Source: DATLFI01 sp035524895 (GTDB lineage Bacteria > Acidobacteriota > Thermoanaerobaculia > Multivoradales > Multivoraceae). From it: a DNA stretch of 30,124 nt. Both the position numbers and the translations under genes were made by a program. The notes below the pieces were generated by a model that searched no databases, was not told the origin of the DNA, and was given only the letters and a program-made list of their open reading frames with translations. Below, in pieces: positions 17,661 through 25,977 of the stretch (the stretch's first letter is position 1; every line of letters starts with the position of its first letter). The stretch spans positions 1-30,124 of the forward strand of contig DATLFI010000198.1 of NCBI GenBank assembly GCA_035524895.1, written 5' to 3'.

Positions 17661-19136
17661 GTGACGAACCGCCGCATGGTCGTGGTGGCGATCCTCGTCA
17701 CCAACTTCCTCGCCGCGATGGAGGCCACCGTCGTCAGCACGGCGATGCCCACCGTGATCTCGGCGCTCGGAGGCATCGAGCGGTTCAGCTGGGTCTTCTC
17801 CGCCTACATCCTGACCTCGACGGTGGTGCTGCCGGTCTGGGGCAAGCTGGCCGATGTCTACGGCCGGCGCCGCTTCCTGCAGCTGGCCCTGGGACTCTTC
17901 CTCCTGGGCTCTGCCCTTGCGGGCGCAGCCCGCGATCTCGATCAACTGATCCTGGCTCGTGCAATCCAGGGGCTCGGTGCCGGTGGCCTCCTGCCCCTCG
18001 GCATGACGATTCTCGGAGATCTCTACTCCCCGACCCAACGCGCCCGCATGCAGGCTCGTTTCTCGAGTGTCTGGGCCGTGGCCAGCGTCATGGGTCCGCT
18101 GCTCGGCGGGTACCTCACCGACCACCTCTCGTGGCGGTGGGTCTTCCTCGTCAACCTGCCCATCGGCGCGGTCGCGGCTGCCCTGATCCACCTATACCTG
18201 CGCGAGCAGGCGCCTGCCGGGGCGAAACACATCGACGTCGCCGGAGCGGTTACCCTAGCGGCGTCGACGTCCCTGCTCCTCCTCGGACTGAACGAGGCCG
18301 GGACCTCGGGCCTCGCTTCTCCCGCCGCGTGGGCGCTGCTCGTCGCGGCGGTGGCGACCTTCACCCTGTTCGTCGCCTGCGAGCGCCGGGCTGTGGACCC
18401 GATCGTGCCTCCCGAGCTGGTGCGCGCGCGTGAGATTCGCTGGCCGTTGATCTGCGCCACCCTCGCGGGGATGTCACTGTTCGGTGCGATCTCGTTCATC
18501 CCCATGTATCTCCAGGGCAGCACGGGCTCCACCGCCACGCAGGCGGGCTTCGCGTTGACCCCGCTTTTGCTGTGCTGGGTGCTGGCCAGCATCCTGACCG
18601 GCCGCCTGGTCTCGTTCGTACCGGTGCGCACATTGGCGCTGATCGGCTTCGGCTTGGTGCTCACAGGATTCGTCGTGCTCATGGGCTTCGGCACGGAGAC
18701 CCACCGCGGCTGGCTGTACGCGGACATGGCGGTGCTCGGTGGCGGCATGGGACTCGCCATGCTTTGCCTGCTGCTCGTGATACAGACCGTCGCGCCGCCG
18801 CGAAACCTGGGAGTGGCGACCTCGCTGATGGTGTTCTGCCGCTCGCTAGGCGGTGCGGTGGGCGTGGCGATCCTCGGTGCTGTGCTCACGGCGGAGCTGC
18901 AGCGCCGACTCGCGACTCTCGGACTGGGCTCTGAGGTCGTCAACGATCTCCTCGGCTTGGAGCAAGGCTCGGTGGCCCCCCAGCTCGCACCCGAGGTACG
19001 CCACGCCTTCGAGGCATCCCTCGGCAGCTCGTTCGCCGCCGCTGGCGCCATCGCGCTCCTCACGGTGGTGGCCGCGACGCGCCTGCCGCGGCACAACCTC
19101 TCGGAGTTGGAACAGCGCCACGGCCCAGGTTCGTAG
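17661..19136 (+). CDS. DHA2-type MFS drug/H+ antiporter
   Basis: A 491-residue membrane protein of the EmrB/QacA 14-span group, which exports toxic or signalling compounds in exchange for protons. Seen: NFLAAMEATVVSTAMPTV in span 1, WVFSAYILTSTVVLPVWGKLADVYGRRRFL (loop 2-3 motif), ARAIQGLGAGGLLPLGMTILGD and the antiporter motif region GPLLGGYLTDHLSWRWVFLVNLPIG. The C-terminal half carries the remaining spans and a short hydrophilic tail. The start is GTG at 17661 or ATG at 17676 (MVVVAIL), both without a clear ribosome site. It stands alone, and no adjacent regulator or membrane-fusion partner is seen. Confidence 0.93.
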   Translation: MTNRRMVVVAILVTNFLAAMEATVVSTAMPTVISALGGIERFSWVFSAYILTSTVVLPVWGKLADVYGRRRFLQLALGLFLLGSALAGAARDLDQLILARAIQGLGAGGLLPLGMTILGDLYSPTQRARMQARFSSVWAVASVMGPLLGGYLTDHLSWRWVFLVNLPIGAVAAALIHLYLREQAPAGAKHIDVAGAVTLAASTSLLLLGLNEAGTSGLASPAAWALLVAAVATFTLFVACERRAVDPIVPPELVRAREIRWPLICATLAGMSLFGAISFIPMYLQGSTGSTATQAGFALTPLLLCWVLASILTGRLVSFVPVRTLALIGFGLVLTGFVVLMGFGTETHRGWLYADMAVLGGGMGLAMLCLLLVIQTVAPPRNLGVATSLMVFCRSLGGAVGVAILGAVLTAELQRRLATLGLGSEVVNDLLGLEQGSVAPQLAPEVRHAFEASLGSSFAAAGAIALLTVVAATRLPRHNLSELEQRHGPGS

Positions 19137-19214
19137 TTGCCGAACAGGAGTACGTCGTGCTCGGCCTTACCCTACGGGAGATGAAAGCAAGGCCCTTTTG
19201 GGACAGTGACGCAG

Positions 19215-19229
19215 TGACCCCCTGGGTCA
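19215..19229. other. Small hairpin between convergent MFS and enoyl-CoA hydratase genes
   Basis: TGACCC and GGGTCA with the 3-nt loop CCT; the right arm contains the hydratase stop codon. No T-run is seen on either strand, so terminator function is doubtful. Confidence 0.25.
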
Positions 19230-20027
19230 GGTCTTGCGCGCCAGAAAGGCCTGCATACGCGCGCGGCCATCTGAGGTCCGGTAGGAGGCCGCGAAGGCGT
19301 CGATGCCTGCCTCGATGGCCTCCTCTAGCGAGCCTCTCTCCCAGACGAGGAACAGGTCCTTCTGCGCCGCCAGGGCCTCGGGTGACGCTCTCTGGATCCA
19401 CTCCAGCCGCCGGGTTACGGCCGCTTCGAGCGACTCCGCCGGTACCACCTCCTCCACCAGACCCATCGCCAGCGCCTCCGACGCGTCGTACATACGACCG
19501 GTGAGCATCATCTCCCTGGCGCGCCCCCAGCCCACGAGCTGAGGCAGCAGGGCCGCCTCGATCACCGAGGGGATCCCGACCAGCACCTCGGGCATGCCGA
19601 AGCTGGCGTCCGTCGCGGCCACGCGCAGGTCGCAGCTCGCGGCGACTTCGAGGCCCGCACCGAGGCAGTACCCGCGAATCGACGCGATCACGGGGACGGG
19701 AAGCGCCCGAAGAGCGCGGCAGAGCTCGTGCAGCCGGGTGATGAACTCTCGCGCGGATCGCTCGTCGAGTCGCGATAGCTCTCGCAGGTCGGCGCCACCG
19801 ATGAAGGCGCGCTCGCCCCCGCCTCGCAACACTACGGCCCGCAACCCACCGGCCACGCCGACGAGCCCGAGCTGGTCCACCACACCGGAGAGGTCGTCGA
19901 TAGCCGGCGTGTCGAGCACGTTGAGGCGGCGCGGCTCGCTGACCTCTAGCCAGGCGACTCGACCCTCCCCGCCGTCGACCCAGGTGAGCGCGACCCGTGT
20001 CCTAGACTCCGGCATTGCTCTCTTCAT
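19227..20027 (-). CDS. Enoyl-CoA hydratase/isomerase family protein
   Basis: A 266-residue crotonase-fold protein. RAFIGGADLREL forms the oxyanion-hole region. Both acidic positions of true hydratases are present, in GAGLEVAASCD and FGMPEVLVGIP, so hydration of 2-enoyl-CoA is possible; the exact acyl substrate is not predictable. Starts at 20027 (MKRAMPES) or 20015 (MPES) both overlap the end of the uracil-DNA glycosylase gene by 14-26 bp, which makes this the last gene of the long minus-strand cluster. Longer upstream frames are shadows of that gene. Confidence 0.92.
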   Translation of the reverse strand: MKRAMPESRTRVALTWVDGGEGRVAWLEVSEPRRLNVLDTPAIDDLSGVVDQLGLVGVAGGLRAVVLRGGGERAFIGGADLRELSRLDERSAREFITRLHELCRALRALPVPVIASIRGYCLGAGLEVAASCDLRVAATDASFGMPEVLVGIPSVIEAALLPQLVGWGRAREMMLTGRMYDASEALAMGLVEEVVPAESLEAAVTRRLEWIQRASPEALAAQKDLFLVWERGSLEEAIEAGIDAFAASYRTSDGRARMQAFLARKT

Positions 20028-20676
20028 GCCCGGGGCGTAAGCGCTCGCGGACCACCTGCATGTCCTCCCAGGTCGGGCGCTTGAGATCTGGACTGCGCAG
20101 CAGTGCCGCCGGATGGTAGGTGACCCGCAGCGGCACCCCTTCGAACTCGTGCCAGGCGCCACGAAGCCGTCCCACCGGAGTCGCACACGCGAGCATGGTC
20201 TGCGCGGCGATGCGCCCAAGCGCGACCAGCAAGCGAGGCTGCACCAGGCGCACCTGGTGGCGAAGGAACCCGATGCAGGCCGCTACCTCCTCGGGCTGAG
20301 GATCGCGGTTGTTCGGCGGCCGGCACTTGACGACGTTGGCGATGTAGACATCCTCGCGTCGCAGCTCGATCGCCTGGATGATCCGCGTGAGCAGCTCCCC
20401 CGCAGCGCCTACGAATGGCAACCCCTGGCGGTCCTCGTTCGCTCCTGGTCCCTCGCCCACGAACATCAGGTCGGCGTCCGGATTCCCCGAGCCGAAGACG
20501 ACATTGGTGCGTGCTTCGCACAAGCGGCAGGCCACGCACGCCAAGGCCTCCTGCCTCACTTGCTCGAGCGCGGCACAGCGCGCTTCGGCGTCGTGCGATA
20601 CCTTCGGTGGCAGCCGCACCTCGTCGAAACCCAGGTCGAGAAAGTAGCGCAGCGCGGACAGCTCCTCGCGCCTCAT
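20002..20676 (-). CDS. Family 4 uracil-DNA glycosylase ([4Fe-4S])
   Basis: A 224-residue enzyme that removes uracil from DNA. Motif A is GEGPGANEDRQGLPFVG (74-90). The second motif HPAALLR is near the C-terminus. Iron-sulfur ligands: a CVACRLC cluster at 47-53, then Cys118 (VVKCRPPNNRDP) and Cys134, 16 residues apart as in the thermophilic prototype. About 40 extra N-terminal residues precede the cluster. The ATG at 20676 overlaps the coaBC stop (ATGA, 20673-20676), so coupling is likely. Confidence 0.95.
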   Translation of the reverse strand: MRREELSALRYFLDLGFDEVRLPPKVSHDAEARCAALEQVRQEALACVACRLCEARTNVVFGSGNPDADLMFVGEGPGANEDRQGLPFVGAAGELLTRIIQAIELRREDVYIANVVKCRPPNNRDPQPEEVAACIGFLRHQVRLVQPRLLVALGRIAAQTMLACATPVGRLRGAWHEFEGVPLRVTYHPAALLRSPDLKRPTWEDMQVVRERLRPGHEESNAGV

Positions 20677-21944
20677 GACCGAGTCCCATCGTCCGCAGCC
20701 TGCGCTGCGCGGCCCTCGTCGAGCGCGGCCTTGATCAGGTCGAGCAAGGCTCGAGCTACCAGCTTCTTGTCCCTCTTGCCGAGCTCCAAGGGCTTCTTTC
20801 CGGGCCGGAGCACCACGACCTCGTTGTCCTCGGCGCCGAACCCGATATCGGTGCGGGACACGTCGTTGACCACGAGCATGTCCACTCCCTTCGCCTCCAG
20901 CTTGCGCGAGCCGTGCTCCAGCAGGCGCTCGGTCTCGGCGCCGAACCCTACCCGCAGCGCCCGCGGAGCCACGCCCGATAGACCGGCGAGGATATCCGGA
21001 TTGCGTACCAACCGCAGCTCCAGGCCTTCGTGCGACTCGCGCTTGATCTTCTGCCCGAGACACTCGGCTGGCCGGAAATCTGCCACCGCGGCAGCCATCA
21101 CCACCACATCGGCGGCCGCGGCCCGGGAGGCAACAGCGTTCGCCATCTCCTCAGCCGACTCGATGTCCACACGCTCGACACCAGCAGGAGTCGGAAGGTT
21201 CACCGGACCCGCCACCAGCTCCACCCTGGCGCCGCGGACCGCCGCCTCGGCAGCGATCGCGAATCCCATCTTCCCGCTCGATCGGTTGCCGAAGAAGCGC
21301 ACCGGGTCGATCGCCTCGTAGGTCGGGCCTGCTGTCACCAGGATGCGCATCCCCGCGAGATCGCGGTACCCGGGCAGGCGTCCCACGACCGCTTCGGCGA
21401 TCGATTCCGGCTCGCTCATCCGCCCCAAGCCGAGCTCCCCGCTGGCAAGCGCACCACGCTCTGGACCCACGATCACAGCGCCACGGTGGCGGAGGCGTTC
21501 GACCGCCTCCGCGACGCTCGGCTTCGCCCACATCGCCGAGTGCATCGCGGGCGCCACCACGAGGGGTCCTTCGTGCGCCAGCGCCGTGGTCGTGAGGAAG
21601 TCATCGGCCAACCCCCAGGCAAGGCGCGCCAGCGTATGAGCGGTCGCAGGGGCGACACACAGGACGTCTGCCCACTGCCCCAGCTCGATGTGCAGCTCCT
21701 GCCCGCCCCCTCCTGGCTCGAGGTACTCCTCTCTCAGGACATGGTGTCCCGAGAGCACCTCCAGCGCCAGCGGCGCCAGGAAGCGCTCCCCGGCCGCGGT
21801 CAAGACACAGCGTACCGTGAGGCCGTGCTCGCGCAGGCGACGTACGAGCAGCGGAGCCTTGCAGGCTGCGATGCCCCCAGTGACCCCGAGCAGGACGCGT
21901 CCTCGCGCGGCGACCTCACCGTCGGATGCGGGGGTCTCGGGCAT
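20673..21944 (-). CDS. coaBC: Bifunctional CoaBC (phosphopantothenoylcysteine decarboxylase/synthetase)
   Basis: A 423-residue protein catalysing two steps of coenzyme A synthesis. The CoaC half: GVTGGIAACKAPLLVRRL (FMN site), His85 in HIELGQWAD, APATAHTLARLAWGLADD. The motif usually written PAMNxxMW reads PAMHSAMW (132-139), and the ACG of E. coli is ASG (Ser168). The CoaB half starts at ILVTAGPTYEAIDPVRFFGNRSSGKMG, followed by AAVADFRP, KIKR and VGFGAET, all normal. The ATG at 21944 is preferred over a TTG at 21989. It lies 112 bp after rpoZ and overlaps the glycosylase start. Confidence 0.95.
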   Translation of the reverse strand: MPETPASDGEVAARGRVLLGVTGGIAACKAPLLVRRLREHGLTVRCVLTAAGERFLAPLALEVLSGHHVLREEYLEPGGGGQELHIELGQWADVLCVAPATAHTLARLAWGLADDFLTTTALAHEGPLVVAPAMHSAMWAKPSVAEAVERLRHRGAVIVGPERGALASGELGLGRMSEPESIAEAVVGRLPGYRDLAGMRILVTAGPTYEAIDPVRFFGNRSSGKMGFAIAAEAAVRGARVELVAGPVNLPTPAGVERVDIESAEEMANAVASRAAAADVVVMAAAVADFRPAECLGQKIKRESHEGLELRLVRNPDILAGLSGVAPRALRVGFGAETERLLEHGSRKLEAKGVDMLVVNDVSRTDIGFGAEDNEVVVLRPGKKPLELGKRDKKLVARALLDLIKAALDEGRAAQAADDGTRS

Positions 21945-22056
21945 GCGAGCACTCAGCGAGGGGCGACCACCAGCGGCTATGCCTGCCAATGGCCGGAGTC
22001 GGAAAGGGCGTGGGGCTAGTCGCGGTGAGTCGGTTGCGGCCCTACCGCAGGCAAAC

Positions 22057-22320
22057 TCACGCGACTCCGGATGGACCGGCGTTCTCGGACAGGGAAGCCA
22101 GCGACTCGCCGTCCTGCGCTTCGGCTTGCGGCGGCGGACCGTAGCTCCACTCCACGCAGCCGTCGAGCAACTCTTCCATGGCTACCCGCGCCACCTTCGT
22201 ACTGCGCAATCCGACGCGCGGTTTGGCACCTCGCATCAGCTGCTCGGCCCGAGTGGCGGAAAGCAGGACGAAGCGGAACTTGCTATCCACCCGACTCTCG
22301 ATTTCGTCCATCGAATGCAC
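22057..22320 (-). CDS. rpoZ: RNA polymerase omega subunit
   Basis: An 87-residue protein. DSKFRFVLLSATRAEQLMRGAKP followed by STKVARVAMEELLDGCVEW is the omega signature. Omega assists folding and assembly of the beta-prime subunit and, in many proteobacteria, ppGpp binding. The GTG at 22320 has AGGAG at 8 nt, better spaced than for the ATG at 22311, so the longer start (MHSMDEIE) is chosen. It follows gmk, the usual neighbourhood. Confidence 0.94.
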   Translation of the reverse strand: MHSMDEIESRVDSKFRFVLLSATRAEQLMRGAKPRVGLRSTKVARVAMEELLDGCVEWSYGPPPQAEAQDGESLASLSENAGPSGVA

Positions 22321-22328
22321 GGCCTATG

Positions 22329-22333
22329 CTCCT
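22329..22333 (-). promoter_or_regulatory. Ribosome binding site deciding the rpoZ start
   Basis: AGGAG on the minus strand, 8 nt before the GTG at 22320 and 17 nt before the ATG at 22311; it favours the GTG. Confidence 0.55.
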
Positions 22334-22417
22334 GTACGGCTGCACCTCGCAAGATGCCTGCCGAAGATCTGCGCCAACCTGTAGATCCGATCGGTCGATA
22401 CCCGCCAGCGCGACGAC

Positions 22418-23179
22418 TCACTCGTCTATGTCGCTCCGCCCGTCGCTCCGCCCGTCGCTCCGCCCGGAAGCGCCCTCGACTGCAGACGACTCTTCGGAGA
22501 GATCGAACCGCAGCTCCTGTACCGCCCCGGCCATGCGGGGTCGGCGATGCCGTTTGTCCATGATGATGGACGACAGCACGCGCGTGGCAGTACCCGCCTC
22601 GTGGTTGACGATAACATATTGATACCGATCGACCTGAGCGATCTCGCGGTGGGCCTCCTCGAGACGCCTTTCGAGATCGCCCGGACGCGCGCCCCCCCGT
22701 CGCATGAGTCGCTCGCGGAGCGCCCTGAAGCTCGGTGGCAGAATGAAGATGGTGTGGACCGCGGTGCCGGCCGGCAGGCCGCGACCCTCCCGAGCGGCGA
22801 TCCGCGCCGCGCCTTGGACGTCGATGTCGAGCAGGACATCGAGCCCCTGGCGCAGCTTGGGCTCCACCTCTGCCCACGAGGTGCCGTAGCGGTTCCCGTG
22901 CACCGTCGCCCACTCGAGGAACCGACCCTCGGACCCCATCCGGTCGAACTCGGCGGCCGCCACGAAGTGGTAGTCACGGCCATCGACCTCGTTCGGACGC
23001 GGCAGGCGTGTGGTGTGGGAGACGGCGAAGTGCACCCCACCGCCGCCCATCGCGCTGTCGATGACGCTACGGATCAGAGTGGTCTTTCCGGCGCCCGACG
23101 GAGCCGAGACGATGAACAGGTCTCCGGGAGAGACCGCCGTGGCGGCGCTCCGGCTGTCGGCATGGCTGGACTGAGTCAT
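22418..23179 (-). CDS. gmk: Guanylate kinase
   Basis: A 253-residue enzyme phosphorylating GMP to GDP. The P-loop is SAPSGAGKT at 25-33. HFAVSHTTRLPRPNEVDGRDYHFV binds GMP, FLEWATVHGNRYGTS and LDIDVQGA are family motifs, and RRGGARPGDLERRL is the lid. A core of ~205 residues is normal; a ~20-residue N-terminal and ~25-residue C-terminal extension add length. The C-terminal one ends in three GRSD repeats and IDE. The ATG at 23179 is 53 bp after the yicC stop; no strong ribosome site is seen. Confidence 0.96.
   Translation of the reverse strand: MTQSSHADSRSAATAVSPGDLFIVSAPSGAGKTTLIRSVIDSAMGGGGVHFAVSHTTRLPRPNEVDGRDYHFVAAAEFDRMGSEGRFLEWATVHGNRYGTSWAEVEPKLRQGLDVLLDIDVQGAARIAAREGRGLPAGTAVHTIFILPPSFRALRERLMRRGGARPGDLERRLEEAHREIAQVDRYQYVIVNHEAGTATRVLSSIIMDKRHRRPRMAGAVQELRFDLSEESSAVEGASGRSDGRSDGRSDIDE
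22429..22464. repeat. 12-bp tandem repeat in the gmk C-terminus
   Basis: Three exact units of GTCGCTCCGCCC, encoding GRSD three times on the minus strand just before the stop codon. A 12-bp unit keeps frame, so copy number may vary between strains. Confidence 0.9.
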
Positions 23180-23232
23180 GAGGTGGATGGGCCACGCAAC
23201 AAATGCAGAGAGCCTAGCTGGGCAGCTGCGAC

Positions 23233-24135
23233 TCACTCGACGTTCTGTACCTGCTCCCGCAAGCGCTCGGTGATCAGCTTCGCCTCGAGGATCCGCTCCG
23301 ACACCTCCAGAGCCCGGCACTTCGCGCTCAGGGTCTGCAGCTCGCGCAGCAGCTCCTGCGTGAGGAACTCCAGCCGCCGACCCGAGGGCCCGGGGGACTC
23401 GCAGGTCTCACGAAAGTGAACGAGATGGATGCGCAGGCGCTCTAGTTCCTCGGTGACGTCCGCGCGCTCGGCGTGGGCCAATGCCTCCGGCAGCCAGGTC
23501 CGCGATTCGGGCTCCTCGCGACCCGGAGTCTCGAGGCCGCTCAACAGTTCCCTGAGTTTCGCACGAGAGCGTTCCGCGAGCTGCACCCGCAAGCCTGGCT
23601 GCGCCGCCGCAACCCCCTCGACGAGCTCGCTCAGCTCGCCCGACAACCCCTCCAGGACGCCCGCGAGCCCCTGGCCCTCGCGCGCGCGACCAACAACCAT
23701 GGCGTCGACGGCTGCCCCGCACACGTCCCTGAGGGTGTTCTCGTCTTCGTCGTTCCAACCTCGGTCAGCAGCTTCGGGGCGGATCATGTCGGGCAGGAGA
23801 AGGAGGTCGCTCCAACTCGGCGGCGACAGACCCAGCTCTGGACGCGAGGCCGCTACTTGTGCCAACTGCTCCGCCAGCCCCAGCAGCGCTTCTCGCCGCA
23901 GTCTCGGGGAGCTCGCTGCGGCGCCGTGAGGCTCGACCTCCACGCTGAGGTCGACGCGACCCCGAGTGACCCGGGCCGCCACGAGGGAACGCAGCTCGCT
24001 CTCGAAGTGACGATAGGGGTCGCGCAGCCGCACCAGCACCTCGAGGTGCCGGTGGTTGACGCTGCGAGCCTCCGCCGTGATGCGGTACGCGGAGGTGTCG
24101 TCGGCAGCCCTGCCGAATCCGGTCATGCTGTGCAT
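23233..24135 (-). CDS. yicC: YicC/YloC family endoribonuclease
   Basis: A 300-residue protein of the YicC family, shown in E. coli and Bacillus to be an endoribonuclease. The N-terminus MHSMTGFGRA, then EARSVNHRHLEVLVRLRDPYRHFESELR, and the C-terminus GRRLEFLTQELLRELQTLSAKC with final VQNVE are all diagnostic. The start is ATG 24135; MTGFG at 24126 is an in-frame alternative. It is placed directly before gmk, as in many bacteria. Confidence 0.95.
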   Translation of the reverse strand: MHSMTGFGRAADDTSAYRITAEARSVNHRHLEVLVRLRDPYRHFESELRSLVAARVTRGRVDLSVEVEPHGAAASSPRLRREALLGLAEQLAQVAASRPELGLSPPSWSDLLLLPDMIRPEAADRGWNDEDENTLRDVCGAAVDAMVVGRAREGQGLAGVLEGLSGELSELVEGVAAAQPGLRVQLAERSRAKLRELLSGLETPGREEPESRTWLPEALAHAERADVTEELERLRIHLVHFRETCESPGPSGRRLEFLTQELLRELQTLSAKCRALEVSERILEAKLITERLREQVQNVE

Positions 24136-24185
24136 GTCTGCCAATAGTTGTCTGCCGACACGGCCTGCGCGGAGGCGCAGACGAA

Positions 24186-25349
24186 TCACCTGCTGCCTAA
24201 GTTTGGCGAACCCTGCGACGAACGAGCGAGCACCTGCAGCACCGCGCTCGCGGCACGTCGGCTCGCCCCGCTCTCACCCAGCGCCGGACGCAGTGCGGAG
24301 AGCTTTGCGCGCATACCCGCGATGGCCGCCGGGTCGGCGAGCAAGCGGGACGCAACAGCCGCAATGTGCTCGGGGCGCGTGCGTCCCTGTACCAGCTCAG
24401 GCGCCACTTCTTCACCCAGGACCAAGTTGACCAGCCCGATGTGCGGAACCCGCACCAAGAGTCTCGCGAGCAACGAGGTGATCGTACCTAGCCGATACAG
24501 CACGATCAGCGGGGTGCCTAGCAGGCCGACCTCCAGGGTGGCGGTTCCCGAGGCGCAGAGAGCCAGGTGCGAGTCCGCGATGTGCCGATGGCGGTCGGAC
24601 GCGACCACCTCGACTGGCACGTCCGTGGCGCTCAGGAGTGGCGCCACGTCTTCCAGGGACAGCGTCGGTGCGAGGATCAGCCGCACCTGACAGTCCGGTC
24701 GATCCTGCCGCAGCAGGGCTGCCGCAGCCAGCATCACCGGCAGCAGCGAAGCGATCTCGCTGCGACGCGAGCCCGGCAGCAGGGCCAGACGTCGCGCCTC
24801 GCCTCGATCCCGATCCCAGGCCTGAGGTAGCGCTGGAACCTCGTCGACCAGGGGATGCCCGACGTGCTCGACTTCCACACCCCGGCGACGGTAGAACTCG
24901 ACCTCGAACGGGAACAAGACCAGCATCCGGTCGACGTTGCGGGCGATGTGTCGCACCCTGCTGGGTCGCCAAGCCCATACCTGCGGGCTGACGTAGTACA
25001 CCACTGGCACCCGGAGGTCGTGCAGCCGCCGCGCCAGCCTCAGGTTGAAGTCGGGCGAGTCCACGAGGACCGCCGCATCCGGCTGGCGAAGGCGCGCCTC
25101 CGTCAGCATCGAGCCGAAGATCTGTCGTGCCCGCGGCAGCACGCGCAGCGCCTCGGTGATGCCGACGACCGCGATGTCTCTGGCATCCGCCACCGCGTCG
25201 AGCCCCTGGGCGCGCATCTGCGCGCCGCCCATCCCGAAGTACCGGGCACCTGGCGCTAGCGCCGAGAGCTCTTTCATGAGGCCAGCCGCGTGCATATCGC
25301 CCGAGGCCTCGCCGACGGACATCAACAACCGCGGCGAGCCCGCCCTCAA
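24186..25349 (-). CDS. lpxB: Lipid-A-disaccharide synthase
   Basis: A 387-residue inner-membrane-associated GT-B glycosyltransferase that joins UDP-2,3-diacylglucosamine and lipid X, committing to lipid A. RLLMSVGEASGDMHAAGLM at the N-terminus, DSPDFNLRLAR, YYVSPQVWAW, LFPFEVEFY, HVGHPLVDE, LLPGSRRSEI and SGTATLEVGLLGTP are the family motifs. The start is TTG at 25349, overlapping the stop of the small membrane protein gene (TTGA). The ATG at 25322 would cut the first beta strand, and the E. coli length (382) fits the TTG. Confidence 0.94.
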   Translation of the reverse strand: MRAGSPRLLMSVGEASGDMHAAGLMKELSALAPGARYFGMGGAQMRAQGLDAVADARDIAVVGITEALRVLPRARQIFGSMLTEARLRQPDAAVLVDSPDFNLRLARRLHDLRVPVVYYVSPQVWAWRPSRVRHIARNVDRMLVLFPFEVEFYRRRGVEVEHVGHPLVDEVPALPQAWDRDRGEARRLALLPGSRRSEIASLLPVMLAAAALLRQDRPDCQVRLILAPTLSLEDVAPLLSATDVPVEVVASDRHRHIADSHLALCASGTATLEVGLLGTPLIVLYRLGTITSLLARLLVRVPHIGLVNLVLGEEVAPELVQGRTRPEHIAAVASRLLADPAAIAGMRAKLSALRPALGESGASRRAASAVLQVLARSSQGSPNLGSR

Positions 25350-25537
25350 GGAATCGGTCCGGGGGGCGAAGGAGGCAACGGGTACATCAGCCAGGCCAGC
25401 ACCAGGCCTCCGACCATCATGCCCAAGAACAGCTGCAAGAACAGCTTGCCCTGGTCTCTGGGTGAGCGTCGCCACAGGACGGCGAAGAACACACTCACCT
25501 GGACCGCGTAGAGGGCCATGAGCAGAATGTGACTCAC
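25346..25537 (-). CDS. Small two-span membrane protein (hypothetical)
   Basis: A 63-residue protein starting at GTG 25537 (or ATG 25519, 57 residues). It has two hydrophobic segments, ILLMALYAVQVSVFFAVLW and LFLQLFLGMMVGGLVLAWLM, separated by a charged RRSPRDQGK loop, and a Pro-rich tail. It is not recognised. It is supported as real by its fit between flanking genes: 20 bp after the DUF6677-like stop and a 4-bp stop/start overlap with lpxB, in a cluster with no slack elsewhere. A role alongside lipid A synthesis is possible but unproven. Confidence 0.7.
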   Translation of the reverse strand: MSHILLMALYAVQVSVFFAVLWRRSPRDQGKLFLQLFLGMMVGGLVLAWLMYPLPPSPPGPIP

Positions 25538-25557
25538 GCAGCCGCCGCTCTCGAGAG

Positions 25558-25977
25558 TCAGTCCTTGTGGCCGCCCGCGATGTCCCAGGCGTCGAGCACG
25601 AGCAACAGGTTCATCAGTCCGGCGGTCAACAGGAACGCGCTGCCGTACTCGTAGCTGGATCCCTGGATGTCGCCACGGTAGCCGAGGACGAACTGCAGGA
25701 CGAAGTAAGGGATCCCCATGCCCATCGAAGCGAGGGTCCCGAGCCGGCTGAGCGGCTGATCGGGCAGGACGACGAACAGCTTGCCGTGCAGGAGCACACC
25801 AAGGCAGATAGAGAACGCGACCAGCAACAGGAACACCACCGCCCGGCTGCGTCGCCCGAGATAGAGGTGACCGGCTCCGGGCACCAGCCATGCCAGGATC
25901 ATGGCGACGAAGGCGTTCCGATGCCCCTTGCCCTCCTGGGAGGACGAGAGCGCGGGGTCTGCGGGCTCTGCGGTCAA
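25558..25977 (-). CDS. DUF6677-like multi-span membrane protein
   Basis: A 139-residue membrane protein with a hydrophilic N-terminus and about four spans. AMILAWLVPGAGHLYLGRRSRAVVFLLLV is the TM2-like opening shared by DUF6677 and related small membrane proteins; the family number is from memory and less certain than the fold. The function is unknown. The start is TTG at 25977, sharing TTGA with the ihfB stop at 25974-25976; no other start lies between that stop and the first span. Confidence 0.75.
   Translation of the reverse strand: MTAEPADPALSSSQEGKGHRNAFVAMILAWLVPGAGHLYLGRRSRAVVFLLLVAFSICLGVLLHGKLFVVLPDQPLSRLGTLASMGMGIPYFVLQFVLGYRGDIQGSSYEYGSAFLLTAGLMNLLLVLDAWDIAGGHKD

Noticed and set aside
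16515..18191. A 558-residue minus-strand frame
   Set aside because: It is opposite the thioredoxin-fold and MFS genes, with no recognisable domain; a GC-rich shadow.
19137..19226. Terminator between the convergent MFS and hydratase genes
   Set aside because: The only hairpin has 6-bp arms and no T-run on either strand, so I list it only as a weak site.
20028..20219. N-terminal extension of the enoyl-CoA hydratase
   Set aside because: It overlaps the glycosylase coding region and contains no crotonase-like sequence.
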